A stretch of DNA of 64,000 bases from Mycobacterium sp. URHB0044 (GTDB taxonomy: Bacteria; Actinomycetota; Actinomycetes; Mycobacteriales; Mycobacteriaceae), in assembly GCF_000620625.1 (NCBI RefSeq), contig NZ_JIAW01000005.1, positions 1-64,000 on the forward strand, given 5' to 3'. Each line of letters starts with the position of its first letter. Position 1 is the stretch's first letter. Both the position numbers and the translations under genes were made by a program. The notes beneath the pieces are model-generated. The model was not told the origin of the DNA. It saw nothing but the letters and a program-made list of their open reading frames with translations, and did no database searches. Shown here piece by piece: positions 1 through 6,677 of this stretch.

Positions 1-545
1 CCGTCCTGATCGAGCAGGAAGACGGTGCGTTTCACCGTGTCGGCGAGCTGCTTCGGTCCGGTGCCGACGGCCGTGCGGACCCAGTCCACTTCGATCTGGC
101 TGCGGGTGGGGGTGTCGACGAAGCTGGGGAGTTTGGCGATGCCTTTGCGGATCTCCTTGACGTGCTCTTCGGTCAAAAACCCCAACGCTTGCGCAGCAGC
201 GGTCGCGGGCAGCACGGGTCCCAGCGGCTCCCCGGACAACGCGCGCCGCGGTCCCAACAGCGTCGCTTCGGTGAGCCGGCGGCTGGCCTCGGCGCCCGAC
301 AGCCGCCAGCGGGTCATGAGCACCTCCCGCCACGACTTGGCGCCCAACTCCCGCGGGGTGGTTTGGCCTTGCAGTTGGGTCAGCATGCGGTGGCGTTGGG
401 CGGGCAGCTGACACGCCACCGCCTCCAGTTCGTCCATCTCCCGCATCAGGTCACCGTGGGTCAGGGTGTCGATGGCGCAGGCGGCGAGCTCGTCGTATGC
501 GGCACGAAAAGCGGCGACCCTCGCCCGGAGCACCTCTGCCTGCAT
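1..545 (-). CDS. DUF222 / HNH endonuclease (13E12 repeat family), N-terminal part, cut by window edge
   Basis: Reverse-strand reading from the ATG at 545 gives about 181 residues, running off the window. It begins MQAEVLRARVAAFRAAYDEL and contains the helical DUF222 features AQRHRMLTQLQ, TPRELGAKSW and RWRLSGAEASRRL. This is the N-terminal domain of the mycobacterial 13E12 family, which normally carries a C-terminal HNH nuclease motif that lies outside the window here. The family is multicopy in mycobacteria and its biological role is unsettled (mobile-element-like or SOS-linked nuclease). The start is supported by a LexA-type box a few bases upstream. Family assignment is firm; the presence of HNH is inferred. 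Confidence 0.85.
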   Translation of the reverse strand, partial: MQAEVLRARVAAFRAAYDELAACAIDTLTHGDLMREMDELEAVACQLPAQRHRMLTQLQGQTTPRELGAKSWREVLMTRWRLSGAEASRRLTEATLLGPRRALSGEPLGPVLPATAAAQALGFLTEEHVKEIRKGIAKLPSFVDTPTRSQIEVDWVRTAVGTGPKQLADTVKRTVFLLDQD

Positions 546-548
546 GAT

Positions 549-564
549 TCGAACGTATGTTCGG
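549..564. promoter_or_regulatory. LexA (SOS) box upstream of the 13E12-family gene
   Basis: TCGAACGTATGTTCGG matches the mycobacterial LexA consensus TCGAAC-N4-GTTCGA in all but the last base. It ends 4 bases upstream of the start codon at 545, so LexA bound there would block a short-leader or leaderless transcript. Several 13E12-family genes in M. tuberculosis are known LexA targets, which fits. Confidence 0.8.
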
Positions 565-703
565 ACTCTAAGGGTTTGGCGGCGGCGTTCATGAGGAAAC
601 TCGAAGGGAAAGTTGAGCCTCAAGTGGCCGCTGAAACCCAAGTGACACAAGAGATCTCACTGATACGCGAGCGCGCGCAAACTCCCGCCGCCCGGTCGGC
701 CCG

Positions 704-1579
704 CTACAGGACCACGAACCAGATGGCGATGTAGTGGCAGATCGCCGCGGCGGCGGTGAAGGCGTGGAAGAACTCGTGATAGCCGAACGTCCGCGGCCAG
801 GGATTCGGCCAGCGGATCCCATAGAAGACGGCCCCGATGTTGTACAGCACACCGCCTGCCGCGAGAAGGACGACGGCGGCCAGCCCGGCACCGGCCAGCA
901 GCGTGCCCGCGAACCAGATCGCCGTGTAGCCGAGCAGTAGGTACAGCGGCACTCCGACCCACCGCGGGGCCGAGGGCCACAACATCTTGAGCGCCACGCC
1001 TGCTGTTGCCCCGCCCCACACCATGAGCAGAACCCGGTCCCCGGTGGCGGGTGGCATCGACAACAGGCAGAACGGGGTGAAGCTGCCCGCGATGAACACG
1101 AAGATCAGCGAGTGATCGATGCGCTTCATCCACTTCAGCGTGGTGGGGGAGTGCCAGTGCACGCGGTGGTAGAGAGCGCTGAAGCTGAACATCGCGACGA
1201 TGGTCGTGGTGTAGATCAGGGCCGCCCAGACCGCCTCCGACGACGACGCGATCAATGCGGCCGTCACCAGTGCGCCGCCGGCCACGACCGCGGCGGCCGC
1301 TGAGCAGAAGTGGATCCAGCCGCGAGCACGGGGCCTGCCGAGGAAGTCGGTGACCGTGTCGGCGAGAACTTGGGGCAGGTCGTCGTCGACGCCGGTGTTC
1401 TGCGGCAGATCGTCGTCGAGGCCAGGAGGTGCCCAGCCGTCCGGGTAGGAAGGCGGTTGCGGGTCGGCTCGCCCGGAGATCGTCGTACTTGTCGCCGATG
1501 AGCGATCGTTCAGGAGAACTCCGGTGTCGAGGTGCTGGCCCTCGTGCCTGCGCCAGGGCCATCGCAAACGCGACGACAC
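704..1579 (-). CDS. PAQR / hemolysin III family membrane protein
   Basis: 291-residue integral membrane protein with about seven hydrophobic segments after a charged, low-complexity N-terminus of roughly 85 residues. The family metal-site motifs are visible: SALYHR (134-139), DHS (155-157), and HEFFH plus a later His (268-282), the histidines and acid that coordinate zinc in PAQR proteins. Bacterial members are called hemolysin III or Trh, but lysis is not their established physiological role. The N-terminal extension before LPQVLADTVTDFLG may be overcalled, and an internal start is possible. It is co-directional with the MOSC gene, about 70 bases away. Confidence 0.85.
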   Translation of the reverse strand: MSSRLRWPWRRHEGQHLDTGVLLNDRSSATSTTISGRADPQPPSYPDGWAPPGLDDDLPQNTGVDDDLPQVLADTVTDFLGRPRARGWIHFCSAAAAVVAGGALVTAALIASSSEAVWAALIYTTTIVAMFSFSALYHRVHWHSPTTLKWMKRIDHSLIFVFIAGSFTPFCLLSMPPATGDRVLLMVWGGATAGVALKMLWPSAPRWVGVPLYLLLGYTAIWFAGTLLAGAGLAAVVLLAAGGVLYNIGAVFYGIRWPNPWPRTFGYHEFFHAFTAAAAICHYIAIWFVVL

Positions 1580-1649
1580 AGGGCGAGCGTACAGGCGGTA
1601 CTTGGCCGCACGGTGCCGCGCAGAGTGTGCGTCCTGTCGCGATTTGGTC

Positions 1650-2315
1650 TCAGGCGGGCTGCGCGCCGCGCCGTCGCGCGAGCGCCTTGATGTCCTCTGG
1701 CAGCGCGTCCACGTGAAGTAGCTGGGGCAACAGGGCGGGTTCGCTCAAGACTGCGCGGAAGACCGTTGCGACGGTGATGTCGTGGTCGGGGCGGTGCGAC
1801 ACGACGACCGGGTCGCCGGCGCGCACGGTCCCCGGCGTGATCACCCGCAGATACGCGCCGGGGATCGCCGCCTTGGTAAAGGTCTTGATCAGGCCCGGAA
1901 TCTCGAGAAAGGCCGCGAAGGTTCGGCACGGGGTGCGGGGAGATGTGACTTCCAGCACTAGACCGTCCGACCCGACATGCCAACGCTCACCGATCCGGGC
2001 GCCCGTCACGTCGATTCCGGACGTCGTCAGGTTCTCGCCGAAGTTGCCGTTCCCCAGCGTGCGCCCCAGCCGCTCTTGCCAGTCGTCGAGGTCTTCGCGC
2101 GCGTACGCGTACACGGCCTGGTCGTCGCCGCCGTGCAGCTTCTTGTTGCCGATGACGTCGGTGTCGAGGCCGCTGCCGATCCCGCCACGCTTGGGCCCTG
2201 GCGACCTGACCGCGACCGGCTGATCCGTCGGGATCTTGTCGATGCCGGTGAGCGCCGAGGGCTTGTCGGGGTTGGACCGCGGCCGGGCGAGATTGACCGT
2301 CAAGACACGTGGCAT
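1650..2315 (-). CDS. MOSC domain-containing protein (YiiM-like)
   Basis: 221 residues. The MOSC beta-barrel hallmarks are HGGDDQAVYAY (61-71), FGENL (92-96) and a conserved cysteine in SPRTPCRTF (C130), the likely molybdenum-cofactor or sulfur ligand, followed by the C-terminal 3-alpha extension typical of YiiM-type proteins. Members bind Moco and reduce N-hydroxylated substrates or carry sulfur. The gene follows the zeta-like toxin by only 10 bases and could be co-transcribed with it; a functional link is not evident. Confidence 0.88.
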   Translation of the reverse strand: MPRVLTVNLARPRSNPDKPSALTGIDKIPTDQPVAVRSPGPKRGGIGSGLDTDVIGNKKLHGGDDQAVYAYAREDLDDWQERLGRTLGNGNFGENLTTSGIDVTGARIGERWHVGSDGLVLEVTSPRTPCRTFAAFLEIPGLIKTFTKAAIPGAYLRVITPGTVRAGDPVVVSHRPDHDITVATVFRAVLSEPALLPQLLHVDALPEDIKALARRRGAQPA

Positions 2316-2325
2316 GGCGTCAAGA

Positions 2326-2937
2326 CTAGGACGATGTCGGGCCGCCGGCCTCTTGCGGCCAGTCGTGTCTGGGCAACCGCAGCGATGACGGCGTCCAGTC
2401 CGGCCACGACGGCGAGCCGACCGCGATGCCGCCGCTGAATTGGGCGACGATCCGCGGACCTTGCCTGCGTGAATTGTCGTAGATCGTCGCGGTGTCCGAC
2501 CCGGTGATGGCGGTGACGACCAGCGGCCACAACCGGCGGTGCCGATCCCGAATCTTGTTCTCCGGCACGTCGTGTCCGCCTGCGAGCACGCGGCGCTTGA
2601 CGCGCTCGACGGCGAGGTCCTCGGGGATCATGACGACGTGCAGGGCGACGGTGAAGTCAGCGGCTCGGGCGGTGCGCAGCAGTTCGAGTTTGGAGGGATG
2701 CGAGAACACCGTCTCGGCGATGAACGACCGGCCCAACTCGATGAGTTTGGCCCGGGTTTCCGCCGCCACTCGGGCGGCGTCGTAGGCATGTGACAGCGGA
2801 TCGTCGGGCCAGCGTTGCTTGGCGATCTCGTCGGCGTTGACGAACACGCTGCGGGGCAGCAGCGGCGCGAGCGTCAGGGCGACGAACGTCGACTTTCCCG
2901 CCCCGTTCGGCCCGACGACGAGGTCAAGGCGCTTCAC
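2326..2937 (-). CDS. Zeta-toxin-like P-loop kinase (toxin of TA pair)
   Basis: 203 residues. Walker A GPNGAGKST is at 9-17, then VNADE (33-37) as in zeta toxins, FIAETVFSHPSK (72-83), and the arginine-rich RVKRRVLAGGHDVPE segment typical of zeta and related AAA kinases. Zeta toxins phosphorylate UDP-N-acetylglucosamine; the exact target of this chromosomal subfamily is not established. The C-terminal 40 residues are proline/serine rich. The upstream neighbour, 53 bases away, is a ParD-like antitoxin, so I call this the toxin of a hybrid ParD/zeta module. Confidence 0.82.
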   Translation of the reverse strand: MKRLDLVVGPNGAGKSTFVALTLAPLLPRSVFVNADEIAKQRWPDDPLSHAYDAARVAAETRAKLIELGRSFIAETVFSHPSKLELLRTARAADFTVALHVVMIPEDLAVERVKRRVLAGGHDVPENKIRDRHRRLWPLVVTAITGSDTATIYDNSRRQGPRIVAQFSGGIAVGSPSWPDWTPSSLRLPRHDWPQEAGGPTSS

Positions 2938-2990
2938 GGGCGGTGCCGCGCGGCGGCGGGTGCGGCGTCACCGTTCAGCGCTCGGCCATC

Positions 2991-3380
2991 TCAGTGCTCG
3001 GCCATCAGAACGGCCGACGTACCGTCCGGCCAGTACTCGACGATCTGCCCGTCGTCGTTCAGCGCGACCATCGTGATGCCCCGCGCGGCGAGGACGTCCC
3101 CATAGTTGGTGCGCGAGAGGTTCTCTTCGATGGCGGCGGAGATCTCGGCGTTGAAGACGACGCCCTCCTCGACGGTCAGGTCGTTGGTGTCGAGGTCACC
3201 GGCGAGTGCCGCTTCCACCCGGCGCCGGGATGCGGTGTGCTGGCTCGATACGGCGCGGCCCACGCGTGCCCAATGGTCCAGCTGTTGCTTGGCCGAGCGA
3301 CTCTGGCGGGCGCCTTCGGTGGTGGCGCTGTCCATCAGGTCTGCGGCGACTCGGGTGACGCGGTCTGCTACCTCGGACAT
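2991..3380 (-). CDS. ParD-like antitoxin of the zeta-type toxin
   Basis: 129 residues from the ATG at 3380 (MSEVADRVTRVAADLM), which is preceded by a GGAGGTGCC-type ribosome binding site; a 12-residue longer reading exists but starts inside the operator zone. The first 60 residues resemble the ParD_like family (ARQSRSAKQQLDHWARVGRAV), the DNA-binding part. The C-terminal half (EENLSRTNYGDVLAARGI ...) probably contacts the toxin. The gene lies directly upstream of the zeta-like toxin on the same strand. Two matching 17-bp palindromes sit in front of it, consistent with autoregulation. Confidence 0.82.
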   Translation of the reverse strand: MSEVADRVTRVAADLMDSATTEGARQSRSAKQQLDHWARVGRAVSSQHTASRRRVEAALAGDLDTNDLTVEEGVVFNAEISAAIEENLSRTNYGDVLAARGITMVALNDDGQIVEYWPDGTSAVLMAEH

Positions 3381-3398
3381 CAGGGCACCTCCAGGGTA

Positions 3399-3435
3399 TG
3401 TAGCAATCTGTAACACAGTGTAGCAAGTTGCTACA
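3399..3435. promoter_or_regulatory. Twin operator of the ParD-like/zeta TA operon
   Basis: Two copies of a 17-bp palindrome, TGTAGCAAGTTGCTACA (perfect, 3419-3435) and TGTAGCAATCTGTAACA (imperfect, 3399-3415). They are spaced 20 bp centre to centre, two helical turns, immediately upstream of the antitoxin start at 3380. The arrangement suits cooperative binding of an antitoxin dimer pair. Confidence 0.75.
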
Positions 3436-3446
3436 GGGCTGGCTCG

Positions 3447-3962
3447 TCAGATGCCTTCGAGCGCGAGGCGGGCGTCGCTGGACTCCACGTCGAGCAGCGC
3501 ACGCTTGGCGGCCATTCCGCCGGCGTATCCGGTGAGGGCGCCGTCTGCGGCGAGCACGCGGTGGCACGGCACGACGATCAGCACCCGGTTGCGGGCCAGG
3601 GCGCCGCCGACCTTGCGGGCATCGGCCGCGGTGCGACCCATGCGCTGCGCGATCGCCCCGTAAGTCGTCGTCTCGCCGTAACCGGTCGTGGCGAGAACGT
3701 CCCGCAGGACGTCGGCGTCGAATCTGGTCGTGCCCGACCAGTCGACGGGGACGGTGAATGCGCGACGGAGTCCGGCGAGGTATTCGTCGATCTGACTCCG
3801 GGCGTCTACGACATGGGCATGCGCCGTACCGGTGGCTGCAAAGGCCGGCGCTTCGGTCTCCTCGGTGAAGGCGACCCGCGTGAGGCCGGCATCGCTCGCC
3901 TCGATGACGAGGTTGCCGATTCGAGTGGCGTGCACCGTCCGTGCAATCGTCGTGTCCATCAT
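3447..3962 (-). CDS. Methylated-DNA--protein-cysteine methyltransferase (copy 1)
   Basis: 171 residues from MMDTTIARTV. The active-site motif VPCHRV contains acceptor Cys133; GYGETTTYGAIAQRMG and ARKVGGALARNRVLIV form the DNA-binding winged helix. It transfers O6-alkyl groups from guanine to itself in a suicide reaction. It is the last gene of the alkylation-repair operon, overlapping the Ada-type zinc-domain gene by four bases (ATGA), so translation is probably coupled. Longer upstream readings of the frame are shadows. Confidence 0.93.
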   Translation of the reverse strand: MMDTTIARTVHATRIGNLVIEASDAGLTRVAFTEETEAPAFAATGTAHAHVVDARSQIDEYLAGLRRAFTVPVDWSGTTRFDADVLRDVLATTGYGETTTYGAIAQRMGRTAADARKVGGALARNRVLIVVPCHRVLAADGALTGYAGGMAAKRALLDVESSDARLALEGI

Positions 3963-4270
3963 GGTTCTTCGCTCCCGTCGTTGAGGTTGTCGTCGGGTAG
4001 ACGGCGATGCCGGCCGGAATGTGAGATCGCCGCCTTCCAAGTGGCGTACTGCTCGGGCAGGCACACCGCGCAGGGGCGGTAACCCGCCGCGAGGGCCGTC
4101 TCCTGGTCGGCGAAGAAGACCCGGTGCTGCACGTAACCGCCACGCGCGATGGCCCGTTGGGCGGCGGGGCAGTCGAGCCTTCCGAAGAGCTTTCCGCGTC
4201 GATGGCCGCCGAGGCGCCCAGGAGTCTGACTTGCGAACGGCCGGCCGTCGGCGTCGGTCAGCACGAACAT
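3959..4270 (-). CDS. Stand-alone Ada-type metal-binding domain protein
   Basis: 103 residues matching the N-terminal zinc domain of Ada (RLDCPAAQRAIARGGYVQHR ... ALAAGYRPCAVCLP). Cys34, Cys67 and Cys70 align with three of the four Ada zinc ligands. At the position of the E. coli Ada Cys38 phosphotriester acceptor this protein has Gly30 (KLFGRLDC), so classical methylphosphotriester repair by Cys38 is unlikely, unless His23 or another residue supplies the fourth ligand. There is no AraC domain. It lies between the oxygenase (14-base gap) and copy 1 of the methyltransferase (4-base overlap). Confidence 0.82.
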   Translation of the reverse strand: MFVLTDADGRPFASQTPGRLGGHRRGKLFGRLDCPAAQRAIARGGYVQHRVFFADQETALAAGYRPCAVCLPEQYATWKAAISHSGRHRRLPDDNLNDGSEEP

Positions 4271-4284
4271 GGTGTCCTACTTGG

Positions 4285-5013
4285 TCATTCGGCGTCGTGC
4301 AGGACCAGGCCGAGCGTGTGTCTGCGGCCAGATCGGATTCGGCTGACCCCGTGCCGTACCGGTGACCGCGACCATCCCCGCTTCGTCGGCGACGGACGGT
4401 CACGGGTGGTGAAGATCAGCCCGTGGCCGCGTTCGAGCACGGTCACCGTTCCCTTCGACTGGGCACGGGCTCGCTGCTCGACGAGCAGGAACTCGCCGCC
4501 GGTGTGGTCGATGCCCGGCCGGTCGAGCCCGACCACGACCTGAAGCGGAAAGACGAGGTCGCCGTACAGGTCTCGATGCAGTGCATTCCAGTCACCGGCG
4601 CCGTAGCGCAGCAGGATCGGGGTCGGTTTGCGCTGCCCGGCCGCATGGCAGGCGTCGAGCCAGTCGTCGAAGTCATCGGGCCACGGTGCCGGGTCACCGA
4701 GGCGGTCGGCCCACTCCCGCGCGATCGGGAGCAGGCGGCGATAGAACGCGGCGCGCATCTGCATGATCGAATCCGGCACTGGTTGACCGAAGTAGCGGTA
4801 CGTGCCTTGCCCGAATCGGTACCTCGCCATGTCGATCGTCGAACGGAACAGCCGGTCCTGATCCCACATCGAGGTCAACTCGGCGCACTCCTGTGCGGTG
4901 AGGATCTGCCCGGTCTGCGCGCAGCCGAACTCGTCGATCTCCGCGGTGAGCGTGGACCAGTCCTGTGCGGCGATACGCTCGGCCACAGTCGTTTTCGTCA
5001 TCGTGGATGTCAT
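4285..5013 (-). CDS. 2OG-Fe(II) oxygenase, predicted nucleic-acid demethylase type
   Basis: 242 residues from the ATG at 5013, preceded by GGAGG. The double-stranded beta-helix iron site is visible as HRD (His146, Asp148) with distal RHGVSRIRSGRRHTLG (His221, Arg230 as 2-oxoglutarate anchor). The order matches the Oxygenase-NA family predicted to act on nucleic acids, functionally parallel to AlkB though in a different family. The start overlaps the stop of methyltransferase copy 2 by four bases. The operon context strongly suggests oxidative removal of alkyl lesions. Confidence 0.87.
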   Translation of the reverse strand: MTSTMTKTTVAERIAAQDWSTLTAEIDEFGCAQTGQILTAQECAELTSMWDQDRLFRSTIDMARYRFGQGTYRYFGQPVPDSIMQMRAAFYRRLLPIAREWADRLGDPAPWPDDFDDWLDACHAAGQRKPTPILLRYGAGDWNALHRDLYGDLVFPLQVVVGLDRPGIDHTGGEFLLVEQRARAQSKGTVTVLERGHGLIFTTRDRPSPTKRGWSRSPVRHGVSRIRSGRRHTLGLVLHDAE

Positions 5014-5612
5014 GCTGCCTCCAAGGTCAGGAGAGTTTGCTTGGCGTCGGCGCCGCCGACGTACTGGCCGATCGAGCCGTCCGTCCGGACCACCCGATGG
5101 CACGGGATCACCAGCGGCAGCGGGTTGCGTGCACAGGCACTGCCGACGGCACGCACGGCGCGCGGGTTTCCGATCGCGGCGGCGACGGCGGCATAGCTCT
5201 CGCGATGCCCGAAGCCGATTTCGCGGAGATGCTCGATCACCTGGCGGCGGAACCCGTCGGCGAGCCGCATGTCCAACGGAAGGTCGAACTGCGTGCGGCT
5301 GCCGTTGAAGTACTCGTCGATCTCCCGTGCGGCGGCATCCAGTCGGGCGGGTGCCCGCAAGATCCGCGGGCTGACCTTGTCGGCGAGCGCGCTGAGGACG
5401 GCATCGTGGCCTTCGATGGCGTACGCGACGCGGACGAGACCGACGGGTGTCGCCGCGAGCAACAGCGACCCGAGTGGGGTGTCGAGCGTCCGGTATCCCA
5501 CGTCCAGTAGGTCCGCGGTCTCGGCGTCGCGTTCGAGGCGACGGTGCAACCGGGCGAGCGTGGCGGCGTCGTTGCCGCCCAAGGCGTCGAAGAGGTTGTC
5601 GAGTTTCGTCAT
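5010..5612 (-). CDS. Methylated-DNA--protein-cysteine methyltransferase (copy 2)
   Basis: 200 residues. Active site VIPCHRV with Cys171; GFGHRESYAAVAAAIGNPRAVRAVG is the DNA-binding helix region. Compared with copy 1 it has an extra N-terminal helix of about 38 residues (MTKLDNLFDALGGNDAATLA ...). It overlaps the upstream sigma gene and the downstream oxygenase gene by four bases each. Two non-identical acceptors in one operon may divide substrates or steps; that is inference. Confidence 0.92.
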   Translation of the reverse strand: MTKLDNLFDALGGNDAATLARLHRRLERDAETADLLDVGYRTLDTPLGSLLLAATPVGLVRVAYAIEGHDAVLSALADKVSPRILRAPARLDAAAREIDEYFNGSRTQFDLPLDMRLADGFRRQVIEHLREIGFGHRESYAAVAAAIGNPRAVRAVGSACARNPLPLVIPCHRVVRTDGSIGQYVGGADAKQTLLTLEAA

Positions 5613-6103
5613 GGCTTGTCCTTCGGGTAGATCCGTCTCAGCGTCTTGATGCCGTCGGCGGCGGCTCTGCGCGCGGCCTCGGGGGAGTTGCCCAGCAGTT
5701 CGGCGATCTCGGCGTGTGGCAGCCCGGCGAGATGGTGGTAGGCCACGGCCTTGCGCTGTTTGTCGGGCAGCGATTCCAGCGCCGCCCACAGATCGGGGTG
5801 GTCGGCCGATGAGCTCCCCGACTGTGCGCGCGGTTCGGGAAGCGTTTCGGCGGGCACCGGTGCACGCGAGATCGTGCGTCCCACGTCGATCGCTCGGCGG
5901 TGGGCGATGGTGACCAGCCAGGCTTCGACGTTGGCGTCGGGATCGAGGTTCGGATAGGCGCGCATGGCCGAGATGAACGTCTCCGACCAGGCATCGTCGG
6001 CGTCGACGGGCCCGAGTACGGCGCGGCACACGCGCAATACCATCGGGCCGTATTCGGCCACTAAGTCCTCGAACGGTCGCACACTCACATCCTGTAGACG
6101 CAT
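5609..6103 (-). CDS. ECF-type RNA polymerase sigma factor
   Basis: 164 residues. Region 2 appears as DLVAEYGPMVLRVCRAVLG ... DDAWSETFISAMRAYP, and region 4 as LESLPDKQRKAVAYHHLAGLPHAEIAELLG, the helix-turn-helix. Regions 2 and 4 are joined by a short acidic/serine linker; there is no region 1.1 or 3. No anti-sigma gene is adjacent. The next gene overlaps by 4 bases and encodes an O6-alkylguanine acceptor, so this sigma factor probably drives the repair genes. The upstream gap to the marR gene is only 25 bases, so it may be read from the marR promoter. Confidence 0.9.
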   Translation of the reverse strand: MRLQDVSVRPFEDLVAEYGPMVLRVCRAVLGPVDADDAWSETFISAMRAYPNLDPDANVEAWLVTIAHRRAIDVGRTISRAPVPAETLPEPRAQSGSSSADHPDLWAALESLPDKQRKAVAYHHLAGLPHAEIAELLGNSPEAARRAAADGIKTLRRIYPKDKP

Positions 6104-6128
6104 CCCAGCGTTGAGATGTGAGATCGAC

Positions 6129-6614
6129 TCAACCAGGTGGTGAGCACTGCGTGGCTTCGACGGAGCGGGCGGTTTCGACGACGACGCGGGCCGTCCTGAC
6201 CAGCGCAGTGCGCTGCGTTGCCGACAGGGGAGCGGTGACGACAGTCAGGGCGTCCCGGATCTCGGCCGCGCCCTCGCGGGCGAGCTCGCGGCCCAGGGCG
6301 GTGATCACCACGCGTACCCCGCGCCCGTCGCTGGGGTTCGTCTCACGGCGCACCATGCCACGCCGTTCGGCACGGTCGATCAGCCCCGTCACGCTGGACT
6401 TGTCGAGCCCGAGGCGTTGCGCGAGCTGCTGCATGCTCGGTTCGTGGTCACGCAGGATGCCAAGCAGGCGAAGCTGGGTGAGTGACAGGTCGTGCTTGGC
6501 CCCGGTGCGGGTCAGGACGCCCTGGATGACGAATGACAGTTCCGCCAACGCGTCGACGAACTCGTCGGCGCCTGCCAGCCGCGCCCGTCGAGCCGCCGGA
6601 TCGTCGATGTCCAC
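6129..6614 (-). CDS. MarR family transcriptional regulator
   Basis: 161 residues with the winged-helix core LSLTQLRLLGILRDHEPSMQQLAQRLGLDKSSVTGLIDRAE and wing RRGMVRRETNPSDGRGVRV. It is divergent from the YtkA-like operon across a 63-base spacer filled by a 42-bp palindrome, its likely operator. It is also co-directional with, and 25 bases from, the sigma/repair genes, so it may govern both transcription units. The ligand is unknown. Confidence 0.9.
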   Translation of the reverse strand: MDIDDPAARRARLAGADEFVDALAELSFVIQGVLTRTGAKHDLSLTQLRLLGILRDHEPSMQQLAQRLGLDKSSVTGLIDRAERRGMVRRETNPSDGRGVRVVITALGRELAREGAAEIRDALTVVTAPLSATQRTALVRTARVVVETARSVEATQCSPPG

Positions 6615-6633
6615 CGGCCGAGCCTACCGCGAC

Positions 6634-6675
6634 TTAGTTTGTGGCACCAACCAATATGTTGGTGGTACAAACTAA
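6634..6675. promoter_or_regulatory. 42-bp palindromic MarR operator between divergent operons
   Basis: Left arm TTAGTTTGTGGCACCAAC pairs with the right arm ending ACAAACTAA over 18 positions with two mismatches, around the spacer CAATAT. It ends two bases before the GTG at 6678 and starts 20 bases before the marR start, so binding would cover both promoters. The strength and position make it the best candidate for the MarR site. Confidence 0.8.
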
Positions 6676-6677
6676 AT

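Noticed and set aside
25..734. Forward-strand frames over the 13E12 gene
   Set aside because: Antisense shadows of the reverse-strand DUF222 gene; basic/serine-rich composition, no family features.
4285..6029. Long in-frame N-terminal extensions of the methyltransferase and oxygenase genes
   Set aside because: Extensions overlap the neighbouring genes in other frames; the ATGA-coupled starts with ribosome binding sites fit the family lengths.
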